Of a DNA stretch of 64,000 bases, positions 12,201-25,204 are shown one piece after another (the first letter of the stretch is position 1; every line of letters starts with the position of its first letter). The position numbers and the translations under genes were made by a program. Origin of the DNA: Onchocerca lupi (Eukaryota; Nematoda; Chromadorea; Rhabditida; Onchocercidae). The stretch is taken from positions 29,682 through 93,681 of the forward strand of contig JAOVVO010000298.1 of assembly GCA_028564675.1 (NCBI GenBank), given 5' to 3'. A model generated the notes under the pieces. It made no database searches, was not told the origin of the DNA, and saw only the letters and a list, made by a program, of their open reading frames with translations.

Positions 12201-14699
12201 TTGAATTCATTAAATATAGCAATGAAAATATATGTTTGAGTTTCCGGATATCGCTGACTAAATATTATGACATTTAGAATTGGAATAAAAAATATTCAAG
12301 TTAGCTAAACTTGGGAGTTTATAATTTAAGAGAAACAAGAATTCAACAAAAAAAGTCTTATAGTAGAAATACCCATATGTCTATATAGAAGCAGTGATGC
12401 ATTCATTTTTATAAACATTGACACGATATCCTTCACAAGCCATTAGTCAGGACGGTAAAAAAAATGGAGACTAATGGTATAATGGTACTGACTTCAATTA
12501 TTCAGTTTCCAAGTAGTGTAGTGAAATTGCTACATTTCTAATTCATTTATTTTTATATGAAACAAGATGAAAAATATTATGAACGGTGTACTATGAAATG
12601 ATAAATAAAAAATATATAAACATTACCGATGTACAGAGTGTAAATACATCACTGAGATGTGGTTGTAAAGTTTTCGGGACACTTGTTGCAAGATCTCCCA
12701 AACACTGTAATGGTACATCATCATCATCTTCCGTAGCTACTACATGCTGACAGACCTGTAACAATTCACTTTTTAATATTTTAAGAAACATTGACATGGA
12801 AAAATCAATATCAACGAAAAAAATATTGATGATGAGTACGGAAGGCGAGAAAGAAAGTAGAAAATTTGGTAAACATAAAAGAAATCTAATTTACCTGAAT
12901 GACTGCAGGAACTTGGTCAGAAAGAGACTTGATAACTTTGTTATCCTCTTCATTTTCACACATGAAAGCAACATATGCGCGTACCGCGGCCGTTCTAACC
13001 GATCCATTACTACCATAAAGCAATGATGACTGGAACATCTGTTTGATTCCAGGAAGATAGCGATCTTGATCACAACCAAAAACAGATGGGACATTTCTGT
13101 AAAATATATTCACTAAATGCGTATCAATTTCTGAATAATAAGAAATAGCATTTTTACAATGTTATGGAATAGATCTTGAATTATGTGATCGAAAATCCCA
13201 GATTTTTTTTACTATACAATGATGAAAGATAATATACTAAGTGGATATATTTTCATGTATACGAAAATTTAAATCAAATCTTTTCGTCCACTAAAAAGTA
13301 AAGTTTATTATGAGAAAAGGAAAAACAAGGAATACTTTCTTTTTCAACAAGAGCAGTTGAAATTCCTATTCTATCACTAGTAAGATGACGTTTTATCAAT
13401 CACTTGGCGTGTTTCAGTAATCTAATCCATCATTAATTCTCAAATTAAATGAATTATGACCATAAAACAAAGTAACCAACTCACTCCAATAAAATCATGC
13501 CTGTTTCCCGTAACGTAGCGGCATCTGAAGAAGCACATAATTCCAAGAACTGAATAACACCTGACCAACTTTGGCGTCCTGTTTCGGCTTCTGAAAATTT
13601 TTTTTGAACATTTCGTTGAAAAGTCGAAAACAAAATAGAAATTATAAATAATAAGGTCGAAAAATAAAAGCATTGATTTTAACTCGATTAGAAAGATTAA
13701 ATGTGGAAAGCTTCCTGAACCCCACTTCGCAAGAGTATTGCGAACATCTCGGAATTAATCCAATTCGACCATACATGAATCAAAGATTCCAGTACTTCAA
13801 AACTTGATTTTCAGCAGTTGAAAATGTTTCAATAAATCAAAACCGAATATTCCAAATACATGTCACAATCAAAAGATTTTTATCTAGATCAAAAAAATTT
13901 TGCAGGAAAAAAAAATAATTAAATTTAAAATCAAATACCTATGGTAGATCGGGCAACTTCGGCGATAACATCAGTCAAACGTTTTCGCAATACGGCATTT
14001 TGCTCTTCGGTTGCTGATTTTAAAAGCTGTTCACAAAACTGCTGCTGATTTTCCTTAGACCAAGCAGGCCATAATTCATCCCATTTATTTGACAAAATTC
14101 TTCGCATTAACACCAGGCATAATGACCGTGCCTGAAAATTACGGCATTCTAAAACGAAATACATTCAGAACATCCAAATTCCAATTATTGGCAAGGAAAT
14201 ACTTGATTACTATGAAATTTGTATCATTTCGAAAATATCGATGAATATATAATTTTCCTCAAAAAAATTTATTATATTTGCAGCGCAATATGCTTGCTAG
14301 CGAAACAGTTCTGCAACTGCATCCAATGATTAAGAATGGATAAAATATTCTTTACTCTTTTATCCTTTATTTGAATTCCCTCCATCAAGCAGATTGATTA
14401 CTTAGATCGAAAAGAAAAACAAATGACAGTAAATTATTTTCTTTTGTAAGATATTACAAACTATTACCTGACAAAATTTTTGTAAAATCCTGTTCCTAAA
14501 AATTGCAGAAAAAAAAAGAAAACACTCAGTAAAACTGCACCTCGATACCAGCACTCTGGTCCATAAATAATTGAAATAGCATCTGGGCCTTTGGCAACAA
14601 TTCAATCTGATCATATTGTTTTTCTGCTTCTTTTCTTGCTTCGTTTTCAGGGTAAAGCATGCGAGTGATTAAATTATTGAAATCTTGCAAACTAGTCAT
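6449..14699 (-). CDS. imb-3: Importin-5 (importin beta-3 / RanBP5) homologue
   Basis: Twenty-one exons join in frame into about 1103 residues, matching the roughly 1,100-residue family. In transcription order: 14699-14541, 14131-13939, 13590-13485, 13096-12895, 12755-12627, 12091-11968, 11808-11718, 11614-11508, 11404-11277, 11191-11102, 10970-10797, 10632-10532, 10370-10253, 10147-10064, 9829-9625, 9482-9336, 9083-8400, 7975-7836, 7347-7256, 7024-6874, 6535-6449. HEAT-repeat segments typical of the family are visible: [51 protein letters not shown] and NPLVLGENNSNLP. An acidic loop (KDEDDDEED) lies in the long exon. The family carries ribosomal proteins and histones through the nuclear pore under Ran-GTP control. 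The last exon is tiny and 338 bases from its neighbour, but it restores the expected C-terminal helix. Confidence 0.95.
9195..9250. repeat. Poly-A tract in an importin-5 intron
   Basis: A run of about 39 A residues, followed by A-rich sequence with scattered G, lies in the intron between the exons 9083-8400 and 9482-9336. It is simple-sequence DNA, likely to vary in length between individuals and to be prone to assembly error. Confidence 0.8.
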
Positions 14700-14751
14700 A
14701 CTCTCAATTTTTGGGGCTCTTTGTATAACAGACAACAAACGGAAAGACCTG
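14700..14751 (-). promoter_or_regulatory. Importin-5 5' leader with splice acceptor
   Basis: Reading the minus strand, an ATTTTCAG acceptor (14749-14751 on the plus strand is its CAG) sits 49 bases upstream of the importin-5 start codon. The frame stays open between the two but contains no earlier ATG. This fits a trans-splice leader site or a leader intron; the sequence alone does not separate them. Confidence 0.5.
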
Positions 14752-17700
14752 AAAATGCGAAAATTGAATAATTTGAAGGAATTAGGCAGAAGTGAAAAAA
14801 ATATATCACGATTATATTGTATTCAACATTCAAATAGAAATTATTTATAAACTAATACAAAGTCTGATGGCACTCCACTAATAACATCCGACATCTGACA
14901 ATTCAAAGATTACAATTTGTTAAGACATGCTATCCACATATTGTAGTCATTTCAAACATTTCTTTATAAAAGGAAAAAAAAAATTAGAAGACTAATTTAT
15001 CTAAGAGGACAAGTTAAAGAAGTTATCTATGTCCTGAAAAAGTATATTAACTTCCATTGATTACTGCGACAAGTTAATGATAAAGGCATTCATAAAATCA
15101 GATTAAATTATTTCATTTTATTCATATGGAATGAATCTTTGAGATATTGAAATACATATTGGAAGTTCCACTCGATCGAAACAATTTAAACATTTACAAG
15201 CTACAATGTCTTTCGAGATACTCAGATGGAAGTAAATAAATTGAATAATTGGATGGTCAAGAAAGAATCAAAAAAAAAAAAAAAAAAAATATCATGAATC
15301 CAATCACTATGTTCGAAGAGTGTTGCAAATGATAGGCCAATCCGAGGGTATGATGAAAATGCGTCTCAATGCAGTCTCCTTTTTGTACGGCTAATTTCTA
15401 CAGGAAGACAAATTCTCTGACGATGTAAGCATTTCTACCTTCAACTATTTCACTATTTCAAGGAATTTTTGAGCAATCATCTGCCAACATTCATATTTTC
15501 TAGTTCAGTCGTCTTATCTCAAAATAATGAAAATTGAGCGACGACTCATAAAAACAGGACATAGCATTTCCATTGAAATCAATCAAGTAAGAAAAAAGAC
15601 GAGAACTTATTTCATATAAGCATTCTAAAGTTTCCGCAATGACATATTATTTTAAACAATAACAGTCTTGCATCTTTTTTCAAAGCATTTTCCTTTGCCA
15701 TACATGAAATCTTATATGCACTTCTCAGGCCAAATTCATTTCTTTGTAAAGACTCAAGAAAGATGAATTACAAGTCTCTCTCGTTTCCTTCAATTTCCTT
15801 GAACAAAACTCTCCCTGCCACAATCTTATCACCAGGAATATTCACGTGCCTAAGATTCATCTCTGCACTCAATGATAAGCCTTTACTTTCTCGATAAAGA
15901 TAACATTTCATTATCGGATTGCTATTACAATGTGTAACTTTTGATTGTCTTTCAATTAAACAAACAATTAGCTGAAAACCAATTCGCTGCATTGATTAAG
16001 TAGCAAAATTAGTGATAACTGAATAGAAAGAGAGAAAATTGTGAACTTTGACTTAATTTCCAAACAACTATGGCACTCCGTTGAAGTCAGTCCCCAATGT
16101 TCACACCAGCAAGATTGAAATTCCGGGCATTTGAGTGGCATTCCATGCTTTCCTGTCACTCTCGGTCTATTTTCACGCCTACTGCAGAAATGATGTCAAC
16201 TTTTATCATCAAAAATGTAAACAATTAGCAGATGGGTAACTTATCAGTTAGTCTCACTGCATGACACCAAGAAAGAGCTACTCGTAATCAAGAGAAACAA
16301 AAGAACCACACATAGCAATGCTCACAGGCCAACATCTCAGCCTAGACTAACGAGCCTTGCAAGCGCCATCCTCTCACATAGCCTATTACTTTGCCCATTT
16401 TTCATCTCTTTTTTCGAAATTTGTCTCCTATTACAGCACTATACTGACAAAGTAAGTTCTTCCTAGCCTGCAAGGAGCGCATAATTCAAGTAGCACGTAT
16501 CCACAGATGAGAACGTATACATGTAGTATCTTAGGATCAGTCTTTCGTCCTTCTTCCTGATCTGAGTGATTTGGGAAATCCTTTTCTCTGATCCGTCTCG
16601 AGATAAAATACAGAACGCCAAGTATCTTTCCAAGATTTGTATAAGCATATTGCAGTCTGGATGGAACAGTCCCGATATTTCTCGGGATATTGCTGATGTT
16701 TATTCCCACTTCTCATCGTATTCTAATTGTTTCTAAGTAGGACAAGAAAATTCCCAGTTTTGAGATCAAAAATCGATTGTTTCCATTTACATATGTTTAT
16801 TTATTTACGTGCATTACATATTTTGTTGCATGAAAATGCGAATTCACAATATTGGTTATGAGGAAGTTATGTTGAATACGGTATGGTAAGCAGGACAAAA
16901 CTTGTTCCGACCTGTTGTTATGCTCTATTTGTATGATATATCTATTCGTATTCTCTCCCAGTTGTCTTTTTCCATTTCATCTGTTCTCTGAAAGTTAAAG
17001 TGTAGAGAGATAGAAGGAAAATAAAGATGAATTTCAACAAAGCATTCTATCCCATGCATTATTGATTTAATTTAGAATGTTTCAAATTTGTAAATCTGAA
17101 TGTCTTTTCTGGTTTCTCAGTATTAGTACTGATTTTCTTCCTCTTCAGAATGGCATCGATTGCAAAATGACTTCTATGGATCGCAATGGAACTGTAATAA
17201 TTCGGCAATTAAAGTTTTAAATGTTTTTCTCTTTTTATGAAAAATAACTAGGCATTCTTCAGATTGCATCAGTTTTCTAAATGATAGAAAAGAGTGAAGA
17301 ACAATCATTAAAAACGTTAGTTTCCCATAACTAAATTCTTTTCTTGAAAAAAAATAATGTATGTTAGAAGTTACGTGTTTGGAAATTCTCTTGCCGCTTT
17401 CTTCGACTAGTTTAGTTTAATTAGAAAGAATTGTTGACAACTAAACTACTCATCATTTGAAAAAAATGGATGAGATGACCTATTTCAACTATTGTGAAAT
17501 TTTATTACACTACTTAGGAATAAAATGTATTTTTTTATGAATGCTTTATCAAGTTTCCCTTAATAATACCACTGTTATTTGTAAATTGCTGTCTTTCTTT
17601 CACTCTCTGTAGTAAAAAAGGTTGGTTAGAGTGGTTTACAGTTATCTTTCGAAAGAGAGAAAAGCAACCAATAATTGTAGAAGCGTGTCTGTAGGAAAGA

Positions 17701-17820
17701 TATTAAATGGCATTTTCTTACTTGATGTTCCATTTCCTTTCTTCATCATTTCTCCTGATTTTTCGTCTAAATTTTCTTGCATTTTGTGCGTTTGTACTGA
17801 TTTTAGTTATTCCAAGAATA
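14752..17820. other. Divergent intergenic region, importin-5 to GST
   Basis: About 3 kb between two genes transcribed away from each other, so it should hold both promoters. No conserved protein, RNA gene or repeat family was recognised. Open frames on the minus strand near 15768-15992 and 16431-16709 lack family resemblance and convincing splice context. Confidence 0.45.
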
Positions 17821-17851
17821 TTTTCAGGTGAAATAGTGGCATCATTGTGTA
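17818..17851 (+). promoter_or_regulatory. GST leader with probable trans-splice acceptor
   Basis: An ATATTTTCAG acceptor ends at 17827, leaving a leader of only 24 bases before the GST start codon at 17852. A strong nematode acceptor so close to an ATG, with no obvious upstream coding exon, is the usual picture of SL1 trans-splicing. Confidence 0.55.
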
Positions 17852-19687
17852 ATGAGTTATAAGCTGACATATTTCTCTATCCGAGGCAAATTTTCCTTTT
17901 ATATTATTTTCCGCTTTAATTTTTCAACTGTTTATATGCTTTTATTGTTAATGTTATGCTTTCGTTCCGTTTCTCAGAAGTTAAGTAGAATTGGACATTG
18001 TGACGAATACTGACTGATCAAGTTAAAAATCGAACAACCTGATTACCTTAAAATTATAAATTTTCATGGTGAAATTATAAATGTTCATGGTTTGCAACTT
18101 TGTTCATCTGATTCTTCTTTTTTGTTTTCTCTTTTAATTCATTCATTATATTTCAGATTTTTCTTTCCACTTTAGGTTTGGCTGAACCAATTCGTCTATT
18201 TCTGGTTGATCAAGACATAAAATTTATTGATGATCGTATTGCTAAGGATGATTTTACTTCCATAAAATCGCAATTCGTAAGTTGCTTTTTTTTTGTTTTT
18301 TTTTTGCCGTGCAACATTTATTTGACTTGTATTTATATTTACCTGATCTATAAATTCAAATATTGTTATTTATTTATTTTATTTGCTCAGCAATTCGGAC
18401 AACTTCCTTGTCTTTACGATGGTGATCAGCAAATCGTTCAGTCCGGTGCTATTCTGAGACATCTTGCTCGCAAGCATAGTATGTAAATATCTTTTCCTCT
18501 TTTCATTTTTGTAATTTTCCTTGCTAGATTACTAGAGCAAAAAAATGTGATTTGTTATTGAAGCGCTTATTAGTCAGCTTTTTTCTGATAATTTTCAAAT
18601 CACAAATAAGAACAGCATTTTCGCTTTGCGTGATTAATTTTGATGTCTTTTTATGTAGATTTGAATGGTGAAAATGAAATGGAAACGACATATATTGATA
18701 TGTTCTGTGAGGGTGTCCGTGATCTACACATCAAGTACGCACGAATGATCTATATGGCTTATGTAAGTATCTTTCATTTATAATTGTATTATTAACAAAA
18801 TTTATGGAATTGCTGAATTCATTACACTCGCCAAAATTAGACCAAAGTTAATCCCGTCAAGCAACTAAAGTGAAGTAATATATTAGGAATATTTAGTCCA
18901 TTTTATATTTCTGCATATATGGTGTGATTCCAGAATATTAGAAATTTCTTGGGACCAAAGAAATGTGAAAGAAAAACTACAACTAAAAAACTCGAAAAAT
19001 TAAGTATCAGTAAATTATCTGTGATCAATTATTGATGAATCAGTTCGCTTATTAATCAAATTTCATTCTGCAAAACATATTTTATTTATTGCTTTTTAGG
19101 AAACTGAAAAGGATTCCTATATAAAAAGTATATTGCCAGGAGAATTGGCGAAATTTGAGAAATTGCTCGCCACACGAGGCAATGGAAGAAATTTAATTCT
19201 GGGAGACAAGGTTCGGAATCTTGGTTGAACTGTAATTTTTTTGATGGAAGAGTACTTATTGAGAATAATATATGATTGAGAGGAATAAAAAATATCAAGA
19301 AATAAAGAAATAGCATCCATTTTTGAGCTTAAAAATATTAACTAAACTAAGTTTTCAGATTTCATACGCAGATTACGCCCTTTTCGAAGAACTTGACATT
19401 CATCAGATCCTGGATCCGCACTGTCTGGATAAATTTCCGCTCTTAAAGGCATTCCATCAACGAATGAGAGATAGACCAAAACTCAAGGTTGTGATGTTTT
19501 CCTAAAATTTCTCCAAGATTTTTTGAAGAACATGAGAACGAGACTTTTTTCATCTACCCAACTTGTGATCTAGTCGCGCAGAAGAAACTTTCATGCATTA
19601 TCTTTATTTAAATAATTTATTTTGAAGGAGTATTGTGAGAAACGTGACGCAACAAAAGTACCAGTGAATGGAAATGGGAAACAGTGA
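17852..19687 (+). CDS. gst-1: Pi-class glutathione S-transferase
   Basis: Seven exons (17852-17885, 18176-18276, 18391-18478, 18659-18762, 19100-19210, 19359-19487, 19628-19687) give exactly 208 residues, the length of filarial pi-class GSTs. The start MSYKLTYFSIRG carries the catalytic tyrosine at position 7. QFGQLPCLYDGD and QSGAILRHLARK form the glutathione-binding face of the N-terminal thioredoxin-like domain. The C-terminal helical domain includes RNLILGDKISYADYALFEEL and the tail ends VNGNGKQ. The enzyme joins glutathione to electrophiles in the cytosol; in filariae this class is a well-known detoxification enzyme and drug/vaccine target. Intron 1 appears to use a GC donor (17886-17887), because only GAG|GCAAAT restores the arginine-glycine junction. 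It converges on the peroxiredoxin gene. Confidence 0.96.
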
Positions 19688-21667
19688 GTGATAAAATGAT
19701 AAAGCAATTTAATGTTTTTTTTTTTTGCCATGTTTTTCACTTTTTTCTCATTGGAATGTTGTGAAACTTTGATTTTTATCAAATTTATGGTGCGATAAAA
19801 GTTATTTATTGCTAATAAAGTGATTTTTTCAAGAAATCCATTTTTTCCTGCTATTCCTTAATATAGCAGTGAGAAATTTTCATCCCTTAAGGGAAAAAGT
19901 CTTATTATCAATTCAACGAATTTTGCTCGATATCAATCTTTAATGGAATTTTTGATAATTGAGCCGCATTTCGAAATAAATGAGAAAAAAAAAACGCTAG
20001 AATTTTGATAAAGAAATTGTAGGAGATGTCCATTATATATTCCTAACTTTTCGTTATTTTCTAAAAAGTATCAAATCAAACATGTTCAGTTCTGACAGTG
20101 TACAGCTGTTTAAGAAATCAATCTAGTTCCATTTTATACATCCCTTGTCTGGAAGAGAACAACTCACATTTTTTGAACGATTCTTTGTTTTCTTTGTTTT
20201 TCAGAATTTTTCCTTGAGTTTTTATTTAGCTGGAAAGTATGAGAATTCCAATCAATTTGAAGAAAACGGATTTTGGGTCAGTTACATCATCACTTCATAT
20301 GTTTACCATGCATAATTTCGTTTGTCTTCGGTGAGAGCTGGGGCTGTGCAAAGCTTTTTCTTGATATAAATGGATTAACCTTATGCCTTATTCCACAATT
20401 TCGGCGTCATTATTTTGTTTGCCGTACAATAAGACAATAATGCATCAAACATAGCTGGAGTAATTACTTTTTATGTTCCTCAAAATGGTATTCATCGCTG
20501 ATATTTCTCTGTCCATCTATGAAATCGATTTTTTAATACAAAATTGATACTACCGTTCTGTTTCAGTTAATGCGTAGCAAATTTATGAGTTGCAATGTCC
20601 TTTAAGAGTAGATATTGCTAATTGTCATAGGAAGACTTAAGTAGGTTTTCAAATAGTGCTCGCCTGTTCTCATGCTTCCAACCTAAAATCTAAAATCTTT
20701 TCAAGTAGACTGCAGACAGTGGACTTTTTCCTGATCTCATCCTATTAAATTGTGATTCTCACCACTAACTTTTAAAGTGTGATCAGTTGCAAAAGCACAA
20801 AGTACCCTGGTATTTTGCCAAAACGATGACAACATTCGTTTGCAAATGATGATATATGGCCTTATCGTTGCTAAACGAAAAAAGAAAAGTAATTTCTAGG
20901 CGAATCAACAATCCATTAATTAATCATTATTCATTTCTAAAATACTGATTGTTAAATCTTGTTGATTACTTTTTTGTAAATGTCATATAAATAATTGACG
21001 TGTTTAGACAGCTGTCAAGTAGCAGTTGCTGGATGCAGAATAATGTATGTGTATGATTTGTCTCAATGCAGTCATCGCGTGGCTGATCATTATCCAATGC
21101 ACATATTTTCAGGGAATTCTTCTCGAGCACTTTTTATTTGTTTATTATTATCTACTGCTGAAAGTGTTGAAACTCAACAGTTTCTCTTAAGAAATGAGTA
21201 CGCGTCACTTATCTTCAAAGATTTCATGAAGATGACTGAATGAAGCAAATTTTATAGCACTGAAAGAGATAACCCGAACTAATCAATTTCTTTAGTAAAA
21301 CCGTATCAAAAATTAGAGAAAACAATGGACGTTGGAAAATCAGAATTATCTGTCTATGAGTAACTTACGCAAATGTAGTCAAGATCATTATACAGGTGAG
21401 TATCATGCATCCAAGTGGATCCATATTAATAGAAACTTTCGTTTTGTTCATTTGTAAGAGGATGCAAAGTTAGCGGTAAAAATAATAGTTGGAACTGGTC
21501 AAGAGACCAGAGAACATGGTTCTAATAAATTGTGTGATTATAACATCAAGAACATCGTATTAAAAGCCCACGCGATCATAATTCTGAGTAATTTTATTGA
21601 AAAGATATCTGAAGTGCAATTTTAATTTTTTAATGAAAATCGAACATAGGTGCAGCAAAGTGCCATT
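19688..21667. other. Convergent 3' intergenic region, GST and peroxiredoxin
   Basis: About 2 kb between facing stop codons. A GST 3' end with AATAAAGTG lies near 19815. An open frame at 20995-21243 (82 codons, plus strand) shows no recognisable domain and I do not call it a gene. No repeat family from the right half of the window was seen. Confidence 0.45.
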
Positions 21668-23832
21668 TTATTTTGGATGCGCAACCATGCGAAGATAATG
21701 TTTTCCAGATGGTAAATCGATAGTGTTTATTTTTTCACCAAATAATTTTTTTGCCTCGTTGTCATCAATCGTTGGCAGCACGACACAGTCATCACCATCC
21801 TATCGAAAAATTAAACCAATAAGTAATTAAGAGAATAATTAGATTTTTACAATTTCTATGCTCAAAATTAATTAACAACATCCCCAATTTGTGCGTGTTT
21901 TCTGCTTGAAAAAATCTCCACTAATATTATTTTGAAAGCATTTATATAAATACTCACTTTCCAATCGACTGGTGTTGCTACTAGTTTAACTGCTGTAAGT
22001 TGAAGCGAATCAACAACGCGCAGAATTTCACTGCAAAATAGCGAAGATATTAAAGGAATGGCTTATATTTGCACATCCATGAGTATGCTGAAGTTGGTGT
22101 GAGAAATTAAGATATTTAATGTCACAAATTTGTCGAAACAATAGCAGCTACATGCACCGTAGTAACTAGGGTAATAACCTACTGGGAACATCAAATGGAT
22201 AGTACTTATTACTCCCAAAGTTTACTTATTCTACTCATCAAAATATTACACACCACTGCAACGACAACTTTCTATTGCATAATGTGTAGAAAATAGTGTG
22301 TTGATCTCTTTGTCTAATTTGTGCTTTAATTTGATTTAAACTGACCTTGGAATTTTTTTTAAATTTTTGAATGGATTTTGATCAAAATAAAAAAATATCC
22401 ATAATTCAACAAGTTTTAAAAACATTCATTTAAAAAGAAGGACATCTTGAAACTTGAATGATTAAATCTGAAACTGAAGAGACAAACAATACATTAAGAA
22501 GATCGAGGAAGGAAGTGGTTCGATAAAAGTTCTTCCCCTCGATTTCATCGACTCATTCCGCTAAATAAATTTGTCCTATTGATTTATAAAATTTATCACA
22601 TACTCAAAATTTCGTCCCGTTGTTGCAGGATATAAAATGGAAAGTTTCAATGTTTTATCAGATCCAATTATGAATACCTGCAAAAAAAAATATATTAATA
22701 TTACCATAGTAATGTAATTTTCTTTTTTTTTTTTATAATTTTTTGGATTGCTAAGTAACGTTCCCTTTTTCTAAAGATCATATTGAGCTTAGCAAAATCG
22801 AAAACTTCGCACATTTTCTCATGTAATATAAAACTCATAATCAAAACATAAGTAAAACTCAATTTCTTGAATGGCGAAAGCTCATGAAAATAAGATTTAA
22901 AAGAATTGGCAAAACTAACACAACGTGCGGTTAGCGTATTGCCTTTTTCATCGCGCTCGTCTGGATCCATCATTCCCAGTTTGGTGGCTAGAGAACGATC
23001 CTCATCCGCTATTATCGGAAATGGTAGCTTCTTTTCTAGAAGATAACAAATTCTATTGTTTACTGAAATTACGTTTGTACTGAAGAATTCTGAAATTAAT
23101 ATAATGGTGATCGTATTCCAATCACATGAAGATCCTTAATTCTCTAAAAGTGATAAGTAATGTCAAAACCATAAAACAAAACACCTGAATCACAACCAAC
23201 ACATTTCATTTTGTACAGTGCGAGGATATCATCAGCCCATTTAGAGTGCGACTGTGCTGAATCACAACTTAAGCCAATCAGTTTCACATTCCGTTTCTTG
23301 AATTCCGGGGCTAATTGGACTAATCTAGCAAGTTCTGTTGTGCAAACCGGAGTGAAGTCTCGTGGATGAGAAAATAATATCGCCCAACTACTGCAATTTC
23401 AAATCTTCAGAAATGAAAAATCCAAATCAGTATTATTGAATAATTTGAATCCGTTAAAACAATTTGATACTATTAATGAATGGTGCAGAGAAGCAATAAG
23501 CAAACTAACTCGAACTATTTAGGATGGAAAAGTTATTCTATAAATTTTTTGTTTCTGTGAAAACTGATTCTAACTTATGACGACATACAAAAGTCTCTCA
23601 TTTTGCAAATCTGTAGAAAATGTTGACAAAAAACTCAGTAAAAAGAAATAATGTATGGTGTTCCTCATATATGTACTTAATGTTTTTCTGTCATTTCTAG
23701 GCCTATTATCAAGCTACATATAAAAATTACATACTCTTTGCCAATCCAGTCATAAAAACTCGAAATGAAGCCTTCATTGGTCTCAGCTTGGAAATCCGGA
23801 AATTTGTCACCCAACAGGATGCCTTTCGACAT
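21668..23832 (-). CDS. prdx-6: 1-Cys peroxiredoxin, PRDX6 type
   Basis: Six exons in transcription order (23832-23735, 23390-23185, 23035-22920, 22677-22604, 22030-21958, 21799-21668) give 232 residues, close to the 224 of human PRDX6. The protein starts MSKGILLGDKFPDFQAETNE. The active-site block SHPRDFTPVCTTELARL places the peroxidatic cysteine at about residue 49, with the conserved histidine and arginine before it. The 1-Cys C-terminal dimerisation region is seen in SILYPATTGRNFDEILRVVD, ATPVDWKDGDDCVV and LPSGKHYLRMV. The family reduces hydrogen and lipid peroxides in the cytosol, usually with glutathione or a thioredoxin-like partner. An acceptor-like AAG lies 7 bases before the ATG, which fits trans-splicing. 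Confidence 0.95.
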
Positions 23833-25204
23833 TTTTGACTTAAATACAATTACAAAAACATATTCACAAAATGATACAGTTGTGATAAAACGCTTTTCTA
23901 CCATAACGTAATCCGCAAGTGGATTAAAATGAATGATTTAATAACAACAGAATGGTGAATGTGTCAGATATGATCAAAAGGAAAGAAAATGCAACACCGA
24001 ATGCTGCTAACGTCCTAAAGTGCAACTATCTATCTTCAATCAGTCAATTTAGAACAATCTATTTTTGTAAATTTGAAATTGATAAAAAATTGAGGAAGTT
24101 ATGAAACACGGAAAATACCATCGTTTGAAGATGGAATGAAATTCAATGGCAGCAAAGAAGAATGAAGAGAAAATGTATCAATTTTAAACATTTTATAACG
24201 AAGTGAGACTGCCTCGTCCAATGACTTCGCCATGAATCAAATGGTTCATTGAACATACAGTCACACAATACACTTTCGATTCTACAGCATATCTAATAGG
24301 CACACACCAAACAGAAAGGCAGGGCTTGAGAGACGAATGAAACTCCCAAATTTTGGAATTTGAAAGTCTTACAGACCATAACTACTGAAAATGTTGACAT
24401 TCAGTTGGAAATATTTTTTGTTAATCCAAGCTCATAACATAGCTGTTCGATCAGAAATCTTATGTTTTCCTAATACTCATGATGTTCATTTAGTTAGCTA
24501 ATGAATATGCAAGTCTTAACCATTATCCGAAATGCTTTAAGTTTCAAATAAATTCTTGAAATTGTTTATCTAAATTGTAAAAAAAAAAAAAAGAAATAAT
24601 GGATAGGTTTAACATGAATCAAACAGGAGCATTTCGCAGACTAAAATTTCCTTTTTAAAATAATTATTCTAATACAATAATCAATAAGATATCATAGAAA
24701 ATCTACGCAGTGAAAATAGTGATCTTCCTTTTTTTTTTATGTCAAATATACTTCTTTAGAAAATTGAACTAGAGGTTAATTTGGATTTTGAAAGAAAGAT
24801 ATTCGCTATAATTATACGAGCAAGTGATTTGTGATAGGATAAGATATTCTTGATAATCGGTTTCGCAAAATATTGGAACGGAAAATCATACAAAAGATGA
24901 GAACCAATGTCAACTAAATAACTGTCAATAACAAAAATCTCATCGCCATACAGTAAAAAATTTCAATACTTTTTCATAAAATAATGAAGGGACAAAACCA
25001 GTTTTAAACAAAACCAGTTAAAAAACTCACTACATTTGATTTGTAAGCGCAACCAATGTGAAATCATTCTTCCTATTTTCTCAAAGAAATTGAAAAACCA
25101 AATACTATCAGATTTCAAAATCTTTCATTTTTTTAGAATTTGTCTAATATAATATAGGGAAAGGTAGTGAAAATTTTTCAATTTTTCAACAATTATTGAA
25201 AATA
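23833..25204. other. Spacer between GET4 stop and peroxiredoxin start
   Basis: About 1.4 kb with the GET4 3' end on one side and the peroxiredoxin promoter or leader on the other. No gene, RNA or repeat was recognised. The distance is much longer than the roughly 100 bases usual in nematode operons, so cotranscription of the two genes is doubtful. Confidence 0.45.

Noticed and set aside
16431..16709. 92-codon minus-strand frame in the importin-5/GST spacer
   Set aside because: No recognisable motif and no supporting exon nearby; length is within chance expectation for 3 kb of such sequence.
20995..21243. 82-codon plus-strand frame between GST and peroxiredoxin
   Set aside because: No domain, no signal peptide, no splice partner and no resemblance to a known protein.
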